The translations under genes and the position numbers were made by a program. The notes beneath the pieces were generated by a model, which ran no database searches, was not told where the DNA came from, and saw only the letters and a program-made list of their open reading frames with translations. Positions 32,960 through 41,814 of a stretch of DNA of 64,000 nucleotides are shown here, one piece after another. Every line of letters begins with the position of its first letter. Positions within the stretch are counted from its first letter, which is position 1. Origin of the DNA: Paraburkholderia tagetis (GTDB lineage: Bacteria > Pseudomonadota > Gammaproteobacteria > Burkholderiales > Burkholderiaceae); the NCBI RefSeq assembly GCF_022213065.1, contig NZ_JAKLJA010000038.1, forward strand, positions 1-64,000, in the 5' to 3' direction.

Positions 32960-33481
32960 GTGGATGAGACAACCGCAAGCGCGCCGGACGACCTCGTGCG
33001 GCGCCATGCCCAACCGGGCCGCACGCTGCTCGCGATCTTGCATGCGATCCAGGACGAAATCGGCTTCGTGCCGCCCGCCGCGGTCGCCCCGCTCGCGAAG
33101 GCGCTGAACCTCTCGCGCGCCGAGGTGCACGGCGTCATCACTTATTACCACCACTTCCGCACCGCGCCGCCCGCACCCGTTGTCGTGCAACTGTGCCGTG
33201 CCGAGGCATGCCGCAGCATGGGCAGCGAGGCGCTGGCGCAGCACGCCGAAGCGCATACCGGCTGCCGCTTCAAGCAGCACGGCCACGACGGCGAGCACGC
33301 GCACGAGCATACGCACGCGGGCGAAGTCGAGCTGGAGTCGGTCTATTGTCTCGGCCAGTGCGCGCTGTCGCCGGCCATGATGATCAACGGCACGCTGCAC
33401 GCACGCGTGACCCCGCAAAAATTCGACGCGTTGCTGGCCAAAGCGGTTGCCGCCGTCGCCCGTACCGAGGAGGCCGTATGA
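32960..33481 (+). CDS. fdsG: NAD-dependent formate dehydrogenase gamma subunit
   Basis: This 173-residue NuoE-like thioredoxin-fold subunit carries one [2Fe-2S] cluster in the soluble Mo-dependent formate dehydrogenase. Cluster ligands are Cys79 and Cys84 (QLCRAEACRS) and Cys130 and Cys134 (VYCLGQCALSP). Between the pairs, residues 107-119 form a histidine-rich insert (HGHDGEHAHEHTH) not typical of NuoE. The start is a GTG at 32960 with AGGAG 7 bases upstream. The stop overlaps fdsB (ATGA), indicating tight coupling in fdsGBAD. Confidence 0.95.
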   Translation: MDETTASAPDDLVRRHAQPGRTLLAILHAIQDEIGFVPPAAVAPLAKALNLSRAEVHGVITYYHHFRTAPPAPVVVQLCRAEACRSMGSEALAQHAEAHTGCRFKQHGHDGEHAHEHTHAGEVELESVYCLGQCALSPAMMINGTLHARVTPQKFDALLAKAVAAVARTEEAV

Positions 33482-35043
33482 CGCGCATTTATGTTCCTCG
33501 CGATTCGTCGGCGCTCGCACTCGGCGCCGATGACGTCGCCGCCGCCATCCAGCGCGAAGCCGCCGCACGCGGCCTGGCCATCGAGCTTGTGCGCAACGGC
33601 TCGCGCGGCCTGCTGTATCTCGAACCGCTCGTCGAGGTCGAAACGCCCGATGGGCGCGTCGGCTATGCGAATGTCGAAGAAACCGATGTGAAGAGCCTCT
33701 TCGAGACGGGCTTCCTGCAAGGCGCGCAGCATGCGCGCTCGGTCGGCCTCGTCGAGCAGATTCCGTATCTGCGCAAGCAACAACGTCTCACGTTCGCGCG
33801 CATCGGCATCACGGACCCGCTCTCGACCGACGATTACGTCGCGCATGGCGGGCTCGAAGGCCTGCGCCGCGCACTCACAATGACCGGCGCCGACGTCTGC
33901 GAATCGCTGATCGAATCGGGTCTGCGCGGTCGCGGCGGCGCGGCCTTCCCCGCCGGCATCAAGTGGCGCACGGTCGCCCAGGCCAAGGCGGACCAGAAGT
34001 ACATCGTCTGCAATGCCGACGAAGGCGACTCGGGCACGTTCTCCGACCGTCTCGTGATGGAAAGCGACCCCTACGTGCTGATCGAAGGCATGACGATCGC
34101 CGGGATCGCGGTGGACGCCACCGTCGGCTACATCTACGTGCGCAGCGAGTATCCGCATTCGATCGCCGCGCTCGAAGAGGCCATCGCCCGCGCACGCGCC
34201 AAGGGCTGGCTCGGCGACGACGTGCTCGGCAGCGGCAAGCGCTTCGACCTGTTCGTGGCCAAGGGCGCCGGCGCCTATGTGTGCGGCGAGGAAACCGCGC
34301 TGCTCGAATCGCTCGAAGGCAAGCGCGGCATCGTGCGCGCGAAGCCGCCGCTGCCCGCGCTCGCCGGCCTCTACGGCAAGCCGACGGTCATCAACAACGT
34401 CATCACGCTCGCCACGGTGCCGATCATCTTCGCGAAGGGCGCCGCGTACTACAAGGACTTCGGCATGGGCCGCTCGCGCGGCACCCTGCCGTTCCAGCTC
34501 GCCGGCAACATCGCGCGCGGCGGGCTCGTGGAAGTCGCGTTCGGCGTGACGCTGCGCGAGCTGATGGTTGACTACGGCGGCGGCACCGCCAGCGGCCGCC
34601 CCGCGCGCGCCGTGCAGGTGGGCGGCCCGCTCGGCACCTATCTGCCCGAGAGCCAGTGGGACATTCCCATGGACTACGAAGCGTATGCGGCAGTGGGCGC
34701 GGTGGTGGGTCACGGCGGACTCGTCGTGCACGACGACACCGCGAATCTCGCCGATCTCGCGCAGTACGCGATGGAGTTCTGCACGCTCGAATCGTGCGGC
34801 AAGTGCACGCCGTGCCGCATCGGCTCGACGCGCGGCGTCGAGGTGATCGCAAAGATCCGCAAGGGCGACACCTCCGAAAAGCAGGTCACGCTGCTGCGCG
34901 ATCTGTGCGACACGATGGTGTCCGGGTCGCTCTGTGCGATGGGCGGCATGACGCCCTATCCCGTGATCTCCGCGCTCAACTATTTCCCCGAAGATTTCGG
35001 TCTTGAACCTGTCCAGCCAGCCGCCGACGCGGCGGCCGCCTGA
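33478..35043 (+). CDS. fdsB: NAD-dependent formate dehydrogenase beta subunit
   Basis: This 521-residue NuoF-like diaphorase subunit passes electrons to NAD. After an N-terminal thioredoxin-like extension it has the FMN-binding GRGGAAFPAG (residues 151-160), the NADH/FMN segment GAGAYVCGEETALLESLEG (263-281) and [4Fe-4S] ligands Cys440, Cys443 and Cys446 in ESCGKCTPCR plus Cys486. ATG 33478 overlaps the fdsG stop by four bases, and fdsA follows after 16 bp. Nothing is truncated. Confidence 0.96.
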   Translation: MTRIYVPRDSSALALGADDVAAAIQREAAARGLAIELVRNGSRGLLYLEPLVEVETPDGRVGYANVEETDVKSLFETGFLQGAQHARSVGLVEQIPYLRKQQRLTFARIGITDPLSTDDYVAHGGLEGLRRALTMTGADVCESLIESGLRGRGGAAFPAGIKWRTVAQAKADQKYIVCNADEGDSGTFSDRLVMESDPYVLIEGMTIAGIAVDATVGYIYVRSEYPHSIAALEEAIARARAKGWLGDDVLGSGKRFDLFVAKGAGAYVCGEETALLESLEGKRGIVRAKPPLPALAGLYGKPTVINNVITLATVPIIFAKGAAYYKDFGMGRSRGTLPFQLAGNIARGGLVEVAFGVTLRELMVDYGGGTASGRPARAVQVGGPLGTYLPESQWDIPMDYEAYAAVGAVVGHGGLVVHDDTANLADLAQYAMEFCTLESCGKCTPCRIGSTRGVEVIAKIRKGDTSEKQVTLLRDLCDTMVSGSLCAMGGMTPYPVISALNYFPEDFGLEPVQPAADAAAA

Positions 35044-35059
35044 ACGAGGAGCCCTCACC

Positions 35060-38005
35060 ATGTCCGACACGCTCATGCCCCAAGCCGGCGGTTGCGGCTC
35101 CGGCAACTGCGCCTGCAAATCGGCAGCAATGAACAAGGCAAGCGCCCGCTCGCCTTTCGACGACACCGATTTCGGCACGCCGCTGCGCCATGCCGACGTC
35201 GACGTCACGCTCGAGATCGACGGCCAGTCCGTCACGGTGCCCGCTGGCACTTCGGTGATGCGCGCCTCCATCGAGGCAGGCGTCAACGTGCCCAAGCTGT
35301 GCGCCACCGATTCGCTCGAGCCGTTCGGCTCGTGCCGCCTGTGTCTCGTCGAGATCGAAGGCCGTCGCGGCTATCCCGCCTCGTGCACGACGCCGGTCGA
35401 AGCCGGCATGAAGGTGCGCACGCAAAGCGACAAGCTGCAATCGCTGCGTCGCAACGTGATGGAGCTCTACATCTCCGATCACCCGCTCGACTGCCTCACC
35501 TGCCCCGCCAATGGCGACTGCGAGCTGCAGGACATGGCGGGCGTGACGGGCCTGCGCGAAGTGCGCTACGGCTTTGACGGCGCGAACCACCTCAAGGACC
35601 AGAAGGACGAGTCGAATCCGTACTTCACCTACGATCCGTCGAAGTGCATCGTCTGCAACCGCTGCGTGCGCGCCTGCGAGGAAACGCAAGGCACCTTCGC
35701 GCTGACCATTTCCGGACGCGGTTTCGAATCGCGCGTGGCGGCGGGTGCGAGCGAATCGTTCATGGATTCGGAGTGCGTTTCGTGCGGCGCCTGCGTGGCG
35801 GCCTGCCCGACCGCGACGCTGCAGGAAAAGACCGTCGTGATGCTCGGCCAGGCCGAGCACTCGGTCGTGACGACCTGCGCGTATTGCGGCGTGGGTTGCT
35901 CGTTCAAGGCCGAGATGAAGGGCAACGAAGTGGTGCGCATGGTGCCGCACAAGAACGGTCAGGCGAACGAAGGGCACGCCTGCGTGAAGGGCCGCTTCGC
36001 GTGGGGCTACGCCACCCACAAGGACCGCATCAAGAAGCCGATGATTCGCGCGAAGATCACCGATCCGTGGCGCGAAGTGAGCTGGGACGAGGCAATCAAA
36101 TACGCCGCGAGCGAGTTCCGCCGCATCCAGGACAAGTACGGCCGCGACTCGATCGGCGGCATCACCTCCTCGCGCTGCACGAATGAAGAGACGTATCTCG
36201 TGCAAAAGCTCGTGCGCGCCGCGTTCGGCAACAACAACGTCGACACCTGCGCACGCGTGTGCCACTCGCCCACCGGCTACGGCCTGAAGACCACGCTCGG
36301 CGAATCGGCGGGCACGCAGACCTTCGCCTCGGTCGATCACTCGGACGTGATCATGGTGATCGGCGCGAACCCGACCGACGGCCACCCGGTGTTCGGCTCG
36401 CGCCTGAAGCGCCGCGTGCGCGAAGGCGCGAAGCTGATCGTCGTCGATCCGCGCCGCATCGATATCGTCGATACCGCGCACGTGAAGGCCGAGCATCATC
36501 TGCAACTGCGCCCGGGCACCAACGTCGCGATGGTCAATGCGCTTGCGCACGTGATCGTCACCGAAGGCCTCGTGAACGAAGCGTTCGTGGCCGAGCGCTG
36601 CGAGACGCGCGCGTTCGAGCAGTGGCGCGATTTCGTCGCGCTGCCCGAGAACTCGCCCGAAGCCATGGCCGAAGTGACCGGCGTGCCGGCGGAGCAAGTG
36701 CGCGCCGCAGCGCGTGCTTATGCGCAGCGCGGCAACTCGGCGATCTACTATGGCCTCGGCGTGACGGAACACGCGCAGGGCTCGACCATGGTGATGGGCA
36801 TCGCCAACCTCGCGATGGCCACCGGCAACATCGGCCGCGAAGGCGTGGGCGTGAATCCGCTGCGCGGCCAGAACAACGTGCAGGGCTCGTGCGACATGGG
36901 TTCGTTCCCGCACGAACTGCCGGGCTACCGTCACGTGGGCGACGCCGTCGTGCGCGGCGAGTTCGAGAGTGCCTGGAACGTCGCGCTGCAAAGCGAGCCG
37001 GGCCTGCGCATTCCGAACATGTTCGACGCGGCAATGGACGGCACCTTCATGGGCCTCTACTGCCAGGGCGAGGACATCGTGCAGTCGGACCCGAACACCC
37101 AGCACGTGGCGGCGGCGCTGTCGGCAATGGAATGCATCGTCGTGCAGGACATCTTCCTGAACGAAACGGCAAAGTACGCGCACGTGCTGCTGCCGGGCTC
37201 GTCGTTCCTCGAAAAGGACGGCACCTTCACCAACGCCGAGCGCCGCATCTCGCGCGTGCGCAAGGTGATGCCGCCGATCGCCGGCTACTCGGACTGGGAA
37301 GTGACGATCCTGCTCTCCCGCGCGCTCGGCTACGAGATGGACTACACGCATCCGTCGCAGATCATGGACGAGATCGCGCGTCTCACGCCCACGTTCCACG
37401 GCGTTTCGTACAAGAAGATCGACGAGATGGGCAGCACCCAGTGGCCGTGCAACGAAGAGGCGCCCGAAGGCACGCCGATCATGCACATCGACGAATTCGT
37501 GCGCGGCAAGGGCAAGTTCGTGATCACGAAGTTCATCGCCTCGCCGGAAAAGGTCACGCGGCGCTTCCCGCTCTTGCTCACGACGGGCCGCATCCTCTCG
37601 CAGTACAACGTGGGCGCGCAAACGCGCCGCACCGAGAACTCGCGCTGGCACGAGGAGGACCGGCTGGAGATTCATCCGGTCGATGCGGAAGATCGCGGCA
37701 TCAACGAAGGCGACTGGGTGGGCATCGAATCGCGCGCGGGACACACGGTGCTGCGCGCCAAGGTGAGCACGCGCATGCAGCCGGGCGTGGTCTACACGAC
37801 GTTCCACTTCCCCGAATCGGGCGCGAACGTGATCACCACGGACGCCTCGGACTGGGCCACGAACTGCCCCGAGTACAAGGTGACCGCCGTGCAGGTAAGC
37901 CACGTGCAGCAGCCGTCGCAATGGCAGCGCGAGTACTCGCGCTTCAACGAGACGCAGCTCGAGTTGCTCCGCCAGCGCGAACCACTGACCACTTCAGGGA
38001 AATAA
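35060..38005 (+). CDS. fdsA: NAD-dependent formate dehydrogenase alpha (molybdenum) subunit
   Basis: This 981-residue catalytic subunit oxidises formate to CO2 at a bis-MGD molybdenum centre. In order it has a [2Fe-2S] domain (Cys81, 92, 95, 109), an H141/C145/C148/C154 [4Fe-4S] site, two ferredoxin-type clusters (CIVCNRCVRAC and CVSCGACVAAC), the Mo-domain cluster (CAYCGVGC, Cys308) and the active-site Cys401-His402 in CARVCHSPTG. The far N-terminus adds a Cys-rich GGCGSGNCACK. ATG 35060 has GAGGAG upstream. This family can also reduce CO2. Confidence 0.97.
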   Translation: MSDTLMPQAGGCGSGNCACKSAAMNKASARSPFDDTDFGTPLRHADVDVTLEIDGQSVTVPAGTSVMRASIEAGVNVPKLCATDSLEPFGSCRLCLVEIEGRRGYPASCTTPVEAGMKVRTQSDKLQSLRRNVMELYISDHPLDCLTCPANGDCELQDMAGVTGLREVRYGFDGANHLKDQKDESNPYFTYDPSKCIVCNRCVRACEETQGTFALTISGRGFESRVAAGASESFMDSECVSCGACVAACPTATLQEKTVVMLGQAEHSVVTTCAYCGVGCSFKAEMKGNEVVRMVPHKNGQANEGHACVKGRFAWGYATHKDRIKKPMIRAKITDPWREVSWDEAIKYAASEFRRIQDKYGRDSIGGITSSRCTNEETYLVQKLVRAAFGNNNVDTCARVCHSPTGYGLKTTLGESAGTQTFASVDHSDVIMVIGANPTDGHPVFGSRLKRRVREGAKLIVVDPRRIDIVDTAHVKAEHHLQLRPGTNVAMVNALAHVIVTEGLVNEAFVAERCETRAFEQWRDFVALPENSPEAMAEVTGVPAEQVRAAARAYAQRGNSAIYYGLGVTEHAQGSTMVMGIANLAMATGNIGREGVGVNPLRGQNNVQGSCDMGSFPHELPGYRHVGDAVVRGEFESAWNVALQSEPGLRIPNMFDAAMDGTFMGLYCQGEDIVQSDPNTQHVAAALSAMECIVVQDIFLNETAKYAHVLLPGSSFLEKDGTFTNAERRISRVRKVMPPIAGYSDWEVTILLSRALGYEMDYTHPSQIMDEIARLTPTFHGVSYKKIDEMGSTQWPCNEEAPEGTPIMHIDEFVRGKGKFVITKFIASPEKVTRRFPLLLTTGRILSQYNVGAQTRRTENSRWHEEDRLEIHPVDAEDRGINEGDWVGIESRAGHTVLRAKVSTRMQPGVVYTTFHFPESGANVITTDASDWATNCPEYKVTAVQVSHVQQPSQWQREYSRFNETQLELLRQREPLTTSGK

Positions 38006-38009
38006 CGCG

Positions 38010-38255
38010 ATGAAAGCAGACAACCTGATCGAGATGGCGAACCAGATCGGCATGTTCTTCGACTCCCTGCCCGATCGCGAGGAGGCGCTCACGGGTATCG
38101 CCGAGCATATCCGCAAGTTCTGGGAGCCGCGCATGCGCCGCACGCTGCTCGCGGCGCTGGACGGTAACGCTCAACAAGAAGCGGGCTTCACCGAGATCGT
38201 GCTCGCTGCGCTCACGGAGCATCGCGACTCGCTCGTGCCCGCAGCAGCGGCTTGA
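38010..38255 (+). CDS. fdsD: NAD-dependent formate dehydrogenase delta subunit
   Basis: This 81-residue protein matches the FdsD pattern: NLIEMANQIGMFFDSLPDREEA, then IAEHIRKFWEPRMRRTLL. FdsD binds the FdsA-FdsG part of the complex and is needed for assembly and stability of active enzyme. It starts 4 bp after fdsA, with AGGGA at the fdsA end as its ribosome-binding site. In Cupriavidus an fdsC (fdhD-like sulfurtransferase) gene lies between fdsA and fdsD; it is absent here. Confidence 0.93.
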   Translation: MKADNLIEMANQIGMFFDSLPDREEALTGIAEHIRKFWEPRMRRTLLAALDGNAQQEAGFTEIVLAALTEHRDSLVPAAAA

Positions 38256-38399
38256 GCCGCAAGCTGCATCACGCCGCGTGAGGCAGAGGCGCGCACACCG
38301 CGCGCGCTGCTTCACGCTCACACTGCTTCACGCGCACCCTCTGCCTTACCCCAGTCCGGCTGAATGACTGCTGAACGACCGGCTGAATTACCTGCCGGA

Positions 38400-40172
38400 C
38401 TACTGCGCAGCCGGCCGGGGTGCGGGCGCAGGTGTGAACCACATCTCGCAATGGCGCAGCAAGCCGTGCAGGTCCGACCCTGTGCGGCCGCGCGCACAGA
38501 TGTAGCCATCGGGTCTCACGAAATAGAACGCGGGCCGCGTGCGCCCATACGCGTCACTGAGCGACGGCGCGCCCTCACCCGCCAGCGGCACCTCGCCGTC
38601 CGGCAGATCCGCCACCCACCAGACACGCACGGCCTGCGGCAACACCCGCTCGACCGCTTCGGCAAACGGCCTGAGTGCTTCGAGGCCGCCCGCTGCGGTG
38701 TTTGACGCAGCGCTCGCGCTTGCCGCTGCGGCCGCTGCGCCGGGCGTGCTTGCGGCGCTTGCCGGGCTATCCGCCGCATGCTCCGCGGCATCGGCGGCAC
38801 GTGCCGCTTCGCCGTCCACCAGCAGAAACAGCGAGAAACTCGCCGGATCGTGCAGATCGAAGATGCGGCCCCTGTCTGGCGCCTTGCCGAGCGGTCCGTC
38901 CACCACGCGCACGAGCGCATCGGGTGCCCGCTCGCCCGCGCGCGGTCCGCCGTCGAGCACGCGCTCGAGCGTGAGCGCGCTGCGCCGGTACTGGATCGAT
39001 AACTCGCTCACCGCCTGGCGTGCCGCATCGCGCAGCGGCCCGAGCGCGACGAGCGCCGGCATCACGCGCTCGCGCAATAGCTTGAGCGGCCCGTGATCGG
39101 CTTCGACGAGCTGCGTCATGAAGCTCGTCTGCCGCAACACGATGCGCTCGATCGGATAACGCTCGGCGTGGTAGGTATCGAGCAGCCGGTCGGGCGCGCC
39201 ACCCAGCGCGCGCGCAAGCTTCCAGCCCAGATTGAACGCCTCCTGGATGCCCGTGTTCATGCCCTGCGCGCCCGCCGGGCTGTGCACGTGCGCAGCATCC
39301 CCCGCGAGGAAGACGCGGTCCATGCGCAGGAAGCGCACGATGCGGCTGTTCACATGGAAGTACGACGCCCAGGTCATGTCCGCGATCGAAACGGGATGGT
39401 GCATGCGACGCTCGACGATCGAGCGGCATTCTTCGAGCGTCGGCACCGGCTGCGTGCCGTCGGGCGCGGCGGGCAGCATCGCCTTGTGATCGGCGATCAA
39501 ACGAAAACGGCCGCGCCCGTATGGAAAGATCGCGGCAAGCCCATCGCCCGAAGCGAACACATGGAATTCGTCCTCGGGCCAGGACGTGGTCGCACTCACA
39601 TCGGCAAGCAGAAACGACTGCTCGAGCGTCTCGCCATCGAACTTTGCACCCAGGTGATGGCGCACGGTGCTGTGCGCGCCGTCGGCAGCGATCAGCCAGT
39701 CGCATCGCAATGCTTCTGTGCGACCGCTCGCCAGACGCACGTCCGCGCTCACGCCTGCGGAGCCTTGAATGAATTCGATCAGCTCGACGCCGCGCTCGAC
39801 CTCCACGCCGAGCGTCGCGAGCTGCGCGGCGAGAATACGCTCGGTCTCGGTCTGATCGATGAACAGCAAATACGGATAGCGCGTGAACAGCGGATCGAAG
39901 TCGAGGCGCGCGCGGCGCTGGCCGTTCGAATAGAGATTGGCGACATGCGCGCGATGACCGTGCTCGAGAAAGGGTTCGACGATACGATGCTGCTCGAAGA
40001 GTTCGAGTGTGCGCGCCTGAATGCCGATAGCGCGCGTATGACGCCCGGGCTGCGGCGCGCGATCGATCAGGCGGACCGGAATGCGCGCGCGGGCAAGACT
40101 CAGGGCGGCGGCAAGACCTGTTGGTCCCGCGCCGACGATGAGCACGGACGGCTGGGAAGAAGCCACGGTCAT
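38400..40172 (-). CDS. FAD-dependent aromatic hydroxylase (PheA/TfdB-type monooxygenase)
   Basis: This 590-residue class A flavoprotein monooxygenase probably hydroxylates an aromatic substrate using NAD(P)H and O2. The FAD motif GAGPTGLAAALSLAR (about residues 14-28), the DG motif CDWLIAADGAHSTVR and the GD motif VFLAGDAAHVHSPAGAQGMNTG are intact. A thioredoxin-like C-terminal domain contains an Ala-rich low-complexity insert (roughly residues 465-505) that appears to be lineage-specific. ATG 40172 has GGAGG 7 bases upstream. It lies 89 bp after the CDF gene, but no ring-cleavage genes are nearby, so the substrate cannot be named. Confidence 0.88.
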   Translation of the reverse strand: MTVASSQPSVLIVGAGPTGLAAALSLARARIPVRLIDRAPQPGRHTRAIGIQARTLELFEQHRIVEPFLEHGHRAHVANLYSNGQRRARLDFDPLFTRYPYLLFIDQTETERILAAQLATLGVEVERGVELIEFIQGSAGVSADVRLASGRTEALRCDWLIAADGAHSTVRHHLGAKFDGETLEQSFLLADVSATTSWPEDEFHVFASGDGLAAIFPYGRGRFRLIADHKAMLPAAPDGTQPVPTLEECRSIVERRMHHPVSIADMTWASYFHVNSRIVRFLRMDRVFLAGDAAHVHSPAGAQGMNTGIQEAFNLGWKLARALGGAPDRLLDTYHAERYPIERIVLRQTSFMTQLVEADHGPLKLLRERVMPALVALGPLRDAARQAVSELSIQYRRSALTLERVLDGGPRAGERAPDALVRVVDGPLGKAPDRGRIFDLHDPASFSLFLLVDGEAARAADAAEHAADSPASAASTPGAAAAAASASAASNTAAGGLEALRPFAEAVERVLPQAVRVWWVADLPDGEVPLAGEGAPSLSDAYGRTRPAFYFVRPDGYICARGRTGSDLHGLLRHCEMWFTPAPAPRPAAQ

Positions 40173-40261
40173 GCAGACCTCCATGCGATCGACATGAGAC
40201 GTAGTGTACGCCCGCTCCTGGTCCCATCGAACCCCGGATGCGGCTCATGGTCCGCGTGCGT

Positions 40262-41374
40262 TCAGCGATGAATGTGCGGCGTGCCGTCGAGCGAGCAGCG
40301 ATGCGCGCTCGTGCCCAGATCCACCTGCAGCGTCACATGCGCGATGCGAAAACGCGCGCCGAGCGCGCTCACGATGGCGTCGAGCGTGGCGTCGCCGGGA
40401 TGGCCGGCGGGCATCACGAGATGCGCGGAAAGCGCGTTGCCCGTGGTCGAAAGCGCCCAGACGTGAAGGTCGTGCACATCGGTCACGCCCTGCTGCTGCG
40501 CTAGAAAAACGCGGATGCGCTCGATATCGACACCTTCGGGCACCGCCGCGAGCGCGAGGCGCACCGACTCGCGCAGCAGCCCCCACGTGCCGCGCACGAT
40601 CACGAGCACGACGACGATGCTCATCGCCGGATCGACCCAGCTCCAGCCCGTTGCGAGAATCACCAGGCCGCTCACGGCGACCGCCGCCGAAACGCCGGCG
40701 TCGGCGGCCATGTGCAGGAAGGCGCCGCGAATGTTGAGATCGTCCTTCTGGCCGCGCATGAAGAGCCACGCCGAGACGCCGTTGATCACCATGCCGAGCG
40801 TGGCGACGATGAATACGTCGAGACCGGCTACGGGCGCGGGATAGACGAGACGCCCGAGCGCCTCGGCAAGGATCGCACCGCAGGCGATGAGCAGCAGCGC
40901 CGCGTTGGTGAGCGAGGCGAGGATCGACGAGCTGCCGAAGCCGAACGTGTAGCGCGCCGAAGGTCGGCGCGTGGCCAGCCAGGCGGCGCCCCAGGCGAGC
41001 AGCAGGCCGAGGACGTCGGAGAGATTGTGGCCGGCGTCGGCAAGCAGCGCGGTGGAATGCGCGATCACGCCGTAGATCGCCTGCGCGACCACGATGACGA
41101 CGTTCAGCACAACAGCCAGCGCGAACGCGCGGCCATGACCCGAGGCCGGTGCGTGGTGGTGATGATGGTGACCATGCGTGCCGTGCCCGTGCCCGTGGTC
41201 ATGGTCATGCTCGTCGCCGAGCGCGTGGTCGTGATCATCACGATCATGTTCCTCGCCGTGCGCGTGGTCGTGGAAATGGTCGTGGTCGTGGCCATGACCG
41301 TGAGCGCCATTCGCATGGGGCGCCGCTGTGCCCTTGCCTGCGCCCTCACGTGCGCGCCCAGGACCGGCGCTCAT
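40262..41374 (-). CDS. Cation diffusion facilitator zinc/cobalt exporter
   Basis: This 370-residue inner-membrane CDF antiporter exports divalent metal, most likely Zn2+, in exchange for protons. An N-terminal cytoplasmic tail of about 75 residues is extremely His/Asp-rich. Six transmembrane helices follow, with the metal site HNLSD in TM2 and HMAAD in TM5 (HxxxD-HxxxD, as in zinc-type CDFs), then a C-terminal metal-binding domain. The ATG at 41374 overlaps the ArsR-type stop codon by one base (TGATG), so the exporter is translationally coupled to its probable repressor. Confidence 0.93.
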   Translation of the reverse strand: MSAGPGRAREGAGKGTAAPHANGAHGHGHDHDHFHDHAHGEEHDRDDHDHALGDEHDHDHGHGHGTHGHHHHHHAPASGHGRAFALAVVLNVVIVVAQAIYGVIAHSTALLADAGHNLSDVLGLLLAWGAAWLATRRPSARYTFGFGSSSILASLTNAALLLIACGAILAEALGRLVYPAPVAGLDVFIVATLGMVINGVSAWLFMRGQKDDLNIRGAFLHMAADAGVSAAVAVSGLVILATGWSWVDPAMSIVVVLVIVRGTWGLLRESVRLALAAVPEGVDIERIRVFLAQQQGVTDVHDLHVWALSTTGNALSAHLVMPAGHPGDATLDAIVSALGARFRIAHVTLQVDLGTSAHRCSLDGTPHIHR

Positions 41375-41694
41375 CACCGGAGCTCCTGCCAGGTGGAGAC
41401 CGGCTCGGCCACGTGTTCGAGCATCCCCGCGAGCATCGCGCTAATATGCGCGTCCGCAGCGGCATAAAACACCTGCTTGCCTTCTCGTTCCGCGCGCACG
41501 ACGCGCGCGGCGCGCAGCAAGCGCAGATGGTGGCTCACGAGTGACGACGACAACCCCAGCGCATCGGCAATCGCACCCACCGCGCGACGGCTCTGCACAC
41601 AGGCCAGCACGATGCGCAGGCGCGTGGGGTCGCCGAGCAGGCGGAACAGGTCGGCGAGCGGCGCGACGCGCTCGTCCTCGGAATACGGCGACAT
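41374..41694 (-). CDS. ArsR/SmtB-family zinc-responsive repressor
   Basis: This 106-residue winged-helix repressor has HTH AIADALGLSSSLVSHHLRLLRAARVV. The C-terminal helix carries Asp81, His83, His94 and Glu97, exactly the D-x-H-x10-H-x2-E spacing of the alpha-5 Zn(II) site in SmtB and CzrA. The alpha-3 CxC site of arsenic or cadmium sensors is absent, so Zn (possibly Co/Ni) is the likely ligand. Starts at 41706 and 41727 are possible, but the latter lies inside the operator palindrome. Zinc would release DNA and induce this gene and the overlapping exporter. Confidence 0.92.
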   Translation of the reverse strand: MSPYSEDERVAPLADLFRLLGDPTRLRIVLACVQSRRAVGAIADALGLSSSLVSHHLRLLRAARVVRAEREGKQVFYAAADAHISAMLAGMLEHVAEPVSTWQELR

Positions 41695-41706
41695 GGCAAT
41701 GCCCAT

Positions 41707-41732
41707 AACATGTGAACAGTTGTTCACATGTT
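41707..41732. promoter_or_regulatory. Perfect 12-2-12 operator palindrome of the zinc switch
   Basis: AACATGTGAACA, a GT spacer and the exact reverse complement form a 26-bp inverted repeat containing TGAACA-N2-TGTTCA, the core of known SmtB/CzrA-type operators. It ends 12 bp upstream of the repressor ATG. Confidence 0.85.
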
Positions 41733-41756
41733 AGTTGCGACACGGCAACGGGTCAA
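41728..41756 (-). promoter_or_regulatory. Promoter of the zinc-switch operon
   Basis: On the minus strand TTGACC (41751-41756, 5/6 to consensus) is followed after exactly 17 bp by TAACAT (41728-41733, 4/6). The -10 overlaps the operator palindrome, so repressor binding would occlude RNA polymerase. Confidence 0.6.
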
Positions 41757-41814
41757 GCCACGCCAGGAGAGCGTGCGGGCGAGGTTCGGGGGACACCCAC
41801 CCGAGTGTGGGAAA

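Noticed and set aside
34976..37921. 981-codon minus-strand frame opposite fdsA
   Set aside because: It lies entirely antisense to the well-supported FdsA and FdsB genes, has no start signal and no recognisable product.
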